From Molanna angustata (taxonomy: Eukaryota > Arthropoda > Insecta > Trichoptera > Molannidae): DNA of 64,000 nucleotides. The notes under the pieces were generated by a model. It was not told the origin of the DNA, ran no database searches, and saw only the letters and a program-made list of their open reading frames with translations. Shown in pieces: positions 60,104 through 64,000 of the stretch. Location: NCBI GenBank assembly GCA_963576475.1, contig OY754969.1, forward strand, positions 26,736,958 through 26,800,957, in the 5' to 3' direction. How positions within the stretch are numbered: the first letter of the stretch is position 1; every line of letters starts with the position of its first letter. The translations under genes and the position numbers were made by a program.

Positions 60104-63100
60104 AAAATTATACTAACAATTCATAGCAAAAAAAAAGAGGGAAAGAAATGAAAATTGATACCATGTGTTAAATGAAAAATATTTTCTATTTAGTCTTTAT
60201 TTATTTACTTTATTTATCGCGTATTTCTTTCTTTAGGAATACGTGATATTTCTATATTTGTAACAGAATATGGAAATTTACATAATCACAAGTTTATGGT
60301 GGAATACTATTTAGATTTTTGTCGTAGAAAAACTACGTGAGCTTGGCAGACCAACAATATTATAAAATTTTCAATCATCCTGCTTTATTATAACATTATA
60401 CGGCTGATTTTCTTCTCGTTGCAAAAAGACTGAGTAACCCAGTTACAGCTATAAATGTAGGAAGGTATACATGTAAGATCTTTTGACGTCCAGTGTTTGG
60501 ACGTGTGACCCGATTTCTTCCTACATTTTCAATGACATTGGATTTTAGATTATGGGAAAATCGTGTTCACAAAATAAACAAAAAGCCTACTTTGGATAAA
60601 ACTATGAACGGGTGCTTCATTTATGTATTTGATCGTCAAAATATTGATATACCGTGTAAAAATTCCAGGCTGCTAAATATAAATAAAACCAAACAGCTAT
60701 TTCCATTAACACTCCTGAATATAATATTTTAGATACATCAAAATGGTACAAAAATAGGAATAACTCGTGACAAAGTTGAATCATCTCAATCCATTAAAAT
60801 TAACTAATCCGTATTTATGTTCTCTCTATAATCTTCCAAAATCACTCATCCACTCTTCGTTAATAATATATTGTAAATATGACATGTAATAATTAATAAT
60901 AAAAATTGAATGAGTAAAAAGTGTTATATATAATTAGGTTATTGAAATAAAATACATGAAATTTAAAGGTAAACATTATTTATTTCACAAACTAAATGGC
61001 TCGTGGTTTTGTAAAAAAAGTTTAATTAAACCATAGTAAGTAGCTACAAACAAAACAAAAAATAACGAGAGCTCTGTTGTTATACTTGCCATTCATCTCT
61101 TGATTAGATAATTCAATTTATTTTGTTGTATTTTTCGTTGTCCTATATCAATTCAACTTAATAGAGAAGCAAATTGATACGCGTATTCACATTAATAATA
61201 TCACTAGGTCAAAATATTCAGCTAACAATAATATCATTTAGAATTATATACCTACAACTATAGTGTCGTGACTGAGTTCAATATTAATTATATAATTTAT
61301 TTTTGTTAAAATACATTCTTAATTCCTTTCAGTTTATTTTCATCGAATTCCACGTGGAACGATTGACATTATTTTCGTAGGTGTTCATCAAAGCTACATA
61401 TTTTAAACACACATAATATTTTCTATGTATTGAAAATTATCAAGATAAGATTGATGAATGATGGCCTTTGAGTGGGAAGAAAGACGAATGAAAAGTGAAA
61501 TAAATAATATCACAGTTTTTGTATTTTGTTTCACTACCATTGAAGTTTCTCATCTTAACAGAATATCCAAGAATTACATTTTACTTATTATTTTTGACAT
61601 TGCACGAGTCAGATATCGCCACCTGAGCCCAAAATATTTACATATTTCTTATATTCTAAGGCACCTGCAATTGCAATGCATTTTATATCTGCGCGAAAAA
61701 AATAGCTTAAATTACAAAACTATTTTTGAGTTTTTATAACTAAAACATTAGATATACATGAAAACCTATATTAGAGCGCAAGCCTGGGTAGAATAATATA
61801 ATTATAAGACTACATTCATGAGAAAAATGACTCAATGTTTCATATTAATAAATAATAATGATTATAACACTTATAAAGATAGCGGCATTAAAAATAAAGC
61901 TGTATTATTATTTGAGTAGAATATAAAAGATAATTGATAATATCATATAAAACTGTAAAGATAAAAAAGGAAAGTACAACTGCATTGGTGTAAAATAAGA
62001 AAAACGGCGTTAGTATAGTATTCAAATCCGCAGTTTCTAACTCACTATTATGACGAAAAAATACAAAAATCGTAACAGAGTTCATCGAAAGTAGTTGTGA
62101 AGAGACAAAACGTGAAACAAACGATTGAATGTGTGATACATAAATAATAATATTTAATGAAGTCTAGAATACATAAAAAAAACCTTAGACAATGTAATTT
62201 AAAAACACTGTAAACCACGGCAATGAATAGAAAATTATGGGGAGGATTAACTCACGAAGTTTTATGTCTTAACGATGTTTGCAGACCTTTACCAAGTAAT
62301 TGCTATTTGTATAAGGTGTTGTTTAAACTTGGAAATAGTAAATAAAAGATAATCTATTATACATCGCTTGTGTATAAATCATATATCGATTGTGTTTGAC
62401 ATTGATTTACAATTTAAATTAATAGCCTTATGAAAATAAATGAAGGTAGGTGCATAAAATATAATTATTAATATATATATTTTACTGGGTATAAAATATC
62501 TAGGTACGTATAATAATATTGTGTATGTATAAACAAACCACGTTAAATAATATTTTATGAAGAAAACGAAAAATAATGATGTTGATTATACAATAGGTGT
62601 AAGATTTAATGAAAACTAAAAATAATATTGTACCTAATTACTTTATGACACTTCACGTTGCTCGAGTTGGTTGACATAGATTGCATTATGGTACTAAACC
62701 CGCTTTGTTGCAATTGCTGTATAAAAAGTGTATTATGGAAAATATATTATGGAAATATTTTACAAACATATATTTTAATAAATTGTACATACTTAATCAT
62801 TAGTTTAGTAAGTAGAAATATTTGAATAGGTACCTGACAACATTTAATTAAGTCACATGCGTGTCTATTGAAATTTAATCAACAGGTTATAAAATTCAAA
62901 ATGAATAGGTATAACACAACTTATAACATAAATGAACATACTGCAGACAAAAAAGAAAAAGAAAGCAAAAATAATATCCCGTAATAAAAAGCTACTTACA
63001 AGTATAGATAAACTAGAATATATAGTTAATTAAATTTAAATTTAAATATTATCAATACCAGGAATAAATAAATATCAAAATATTATAAATTATAAAATAC

Positions 63101-63420
63101 ACATATGTAGATACAGTAAACATTTATGTTATGCACATCAAAATACCTATATGATTAATCTGCGTGTAGATCGATAGACTGCAAGTGAAAAATATTTTAA
63201 GCTCCCTAACATAAACCATCAAAAAGCAAACAAACAATAAAAAGAAAACTTTGCGAATTAATTAATGAATGACCTTATGAATAAACTTTATATACACAAC
63301 TTTGATTAATTGACCGTGAAATGCCGTCGTAGTTATGTAATTGTTAAAATAAATACCACATAAAACAAATAAATATATATTGCTGCGTTTCTTGATGGTG
63401 TAATTTGAAAAACTCGCTCG
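60104..63420. other. Long AT-rich interval, nothing recognised
   Basis: No shared repeats, RNA genes or credible coding frames. The open frames at 60493-60732 and 61458-61739 have AT-driven composition and no motifs. It could be intron or intergenic DNA. Confidence 0.3.
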
Positions 63421-63470
63421 AAAATAAAATGTTACGAAAAGAATAAATGCGGATGAGATAAATAATAGCG

Positions 63471-63660
63471 CGCGCGCGGGAAAACTAATCGGCGGGAAAA
63501 GGCGGGAAAAAGGGCGATGGCGAACTTGAGAACGGACCACGCCGTACTGAAAGAGAGAGGCCATGCTTGTTGGGGATAACATTATACAACTTGTGTAGAT
63601 ATAATAGTCTATACTCGGTTCTATACAGTGGTGGACTGCGCGGTGCGGAGCAATGATTGG
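63471..63660. promoter_or_regulatory. GC-rich patch with three E2F-like sites (promoter candidate)
   Basis: GCGCGGGAAAA at 63474, GGCGGGAAAA at 63491 and GGCGGGAAAA at 63501 all fit the E2F consensus TTTSSCGC read on the minus strand. The patch (63465-63660) is much more GC-rich than its surroundings. Just downstream on the plus strand, ATGGCGAACTTGAG at 63517 opens an 18-codon frame. Direction of any transcription is unknown. Confidence 0.4.
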
Positions 63661-64000
63661 CGGTATGCGGATCTAACAATTTTCCAAATATACGCACAAC
63701 GAAAAATCTCGCGTGTGACTTTTAAACCAAAACTTTATGCGATATAAGCCGCTGTACCAACCACCAAACATTTATATAACAAATTAACAAAGCAAAAATG
63801 TACTTTTAGGATTCGTATTATCGTCAATGAAACCTGCAATTTATGAAACATTTGTTCATATTGTATTAATGTATAAGTTAAAATCATAGATACGTTGAAT
63901 GCCATTGTTAAAATAATATAAGAAATCTAAAATTCTTACGAGCATTTCATACTTTAATGTTATTGTATGTGTGTGTATAAATACTGTTTTGAATGTTATC

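Overview
The window looks like insect nuclear DNA, most likely from a moth or butterfly. It is AT-rich, and its families are the kinds known from Lepidoptera: RTE-type LINE fragments ending in a GTAT tail, tRNA-derived SINEs, Helitrons ending in CTAG between A and T, and many fold-back MITEs. The order is an inference; the insect-type repeat content is seen directly. Prokaryotic features (operons, CRISPR, phage, ribosome binding sites) are absent. Host coding sequence is almost absent. The best candidate is a proline-rich exon on the minus strand at 129-630, with a splice donor at its 3' side and an in-frame stop just before its ATG. A GC-rich patch with three E2F-like sites at 63474-63510 may be a promoter near the right edge. 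A short possible exon lies around 18.3-18.4 kb.

Layout. 0-1 kb: the proline-rich exon and its upstream DNA. 1-9 kb: a stack of DNA transposons. A 2.8 kb element (C) is present twice in inverted orientation (1018-3836 and 6094-8895). Each copy holds the same 0.6 kb MITE (E) and a broken THAP zinc-finger reading frame. The second C copy sits in element B, which sits in element A (A > B > C > E). 9-15.9 kb: SINE, two RTE-type LINE remnants, an old Helitron and two long (AT)n tracts flanking a palindrome. 16-25 kb: mostly single-copy AT-rich DNA with SINEs, a 1 kb TIR element and a young Helitron. 25.6-30.5 kb: a Helentron-like element carrying a 313-bp tandem array that was hit by a Helitron, itself hit by a MITE, itself hit by another copy of the same Helitron. 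30.9-35.4 kb: a nearly full-length CR1/L2-group LINE on the minus strand with three visible ORF2 lesions. 36-40 kb: MITE, SINEs, old Helitron, a pre-miRNA-like hairpin. 40.1-43.3 kb: a 71-bp satellite, about 45 copies. 44.5-50 kb: TIR element, Helentron-like copies, an RTE LINE pseudogene. 51-60 kb: a third (AT)n tract, MITEs, a LINE fragment, a second nest with a classic Helitron, a hAT MITE with an 8-bp target duplication, a SINE and a 49/50-bp minisatellite. 60-64 kb: AT-rich DNA and the E2F-like patch.

The genes visible here do not form a pathway; the window is a record of transposition. Its best evidence is a set of restored insertion sites: the 9-bp duplication around B, the 313-bp periodicity regained when the Helitron is subtracted, and the LINE frame regained when a 93-bp insert is subtracted. 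I found no convincing new functional gene system. The least familiar items are element C with its THAP remnant, element B with ends built from a 14-bp iterated motif, and the Helentron-like element carrying the 313-bp array.
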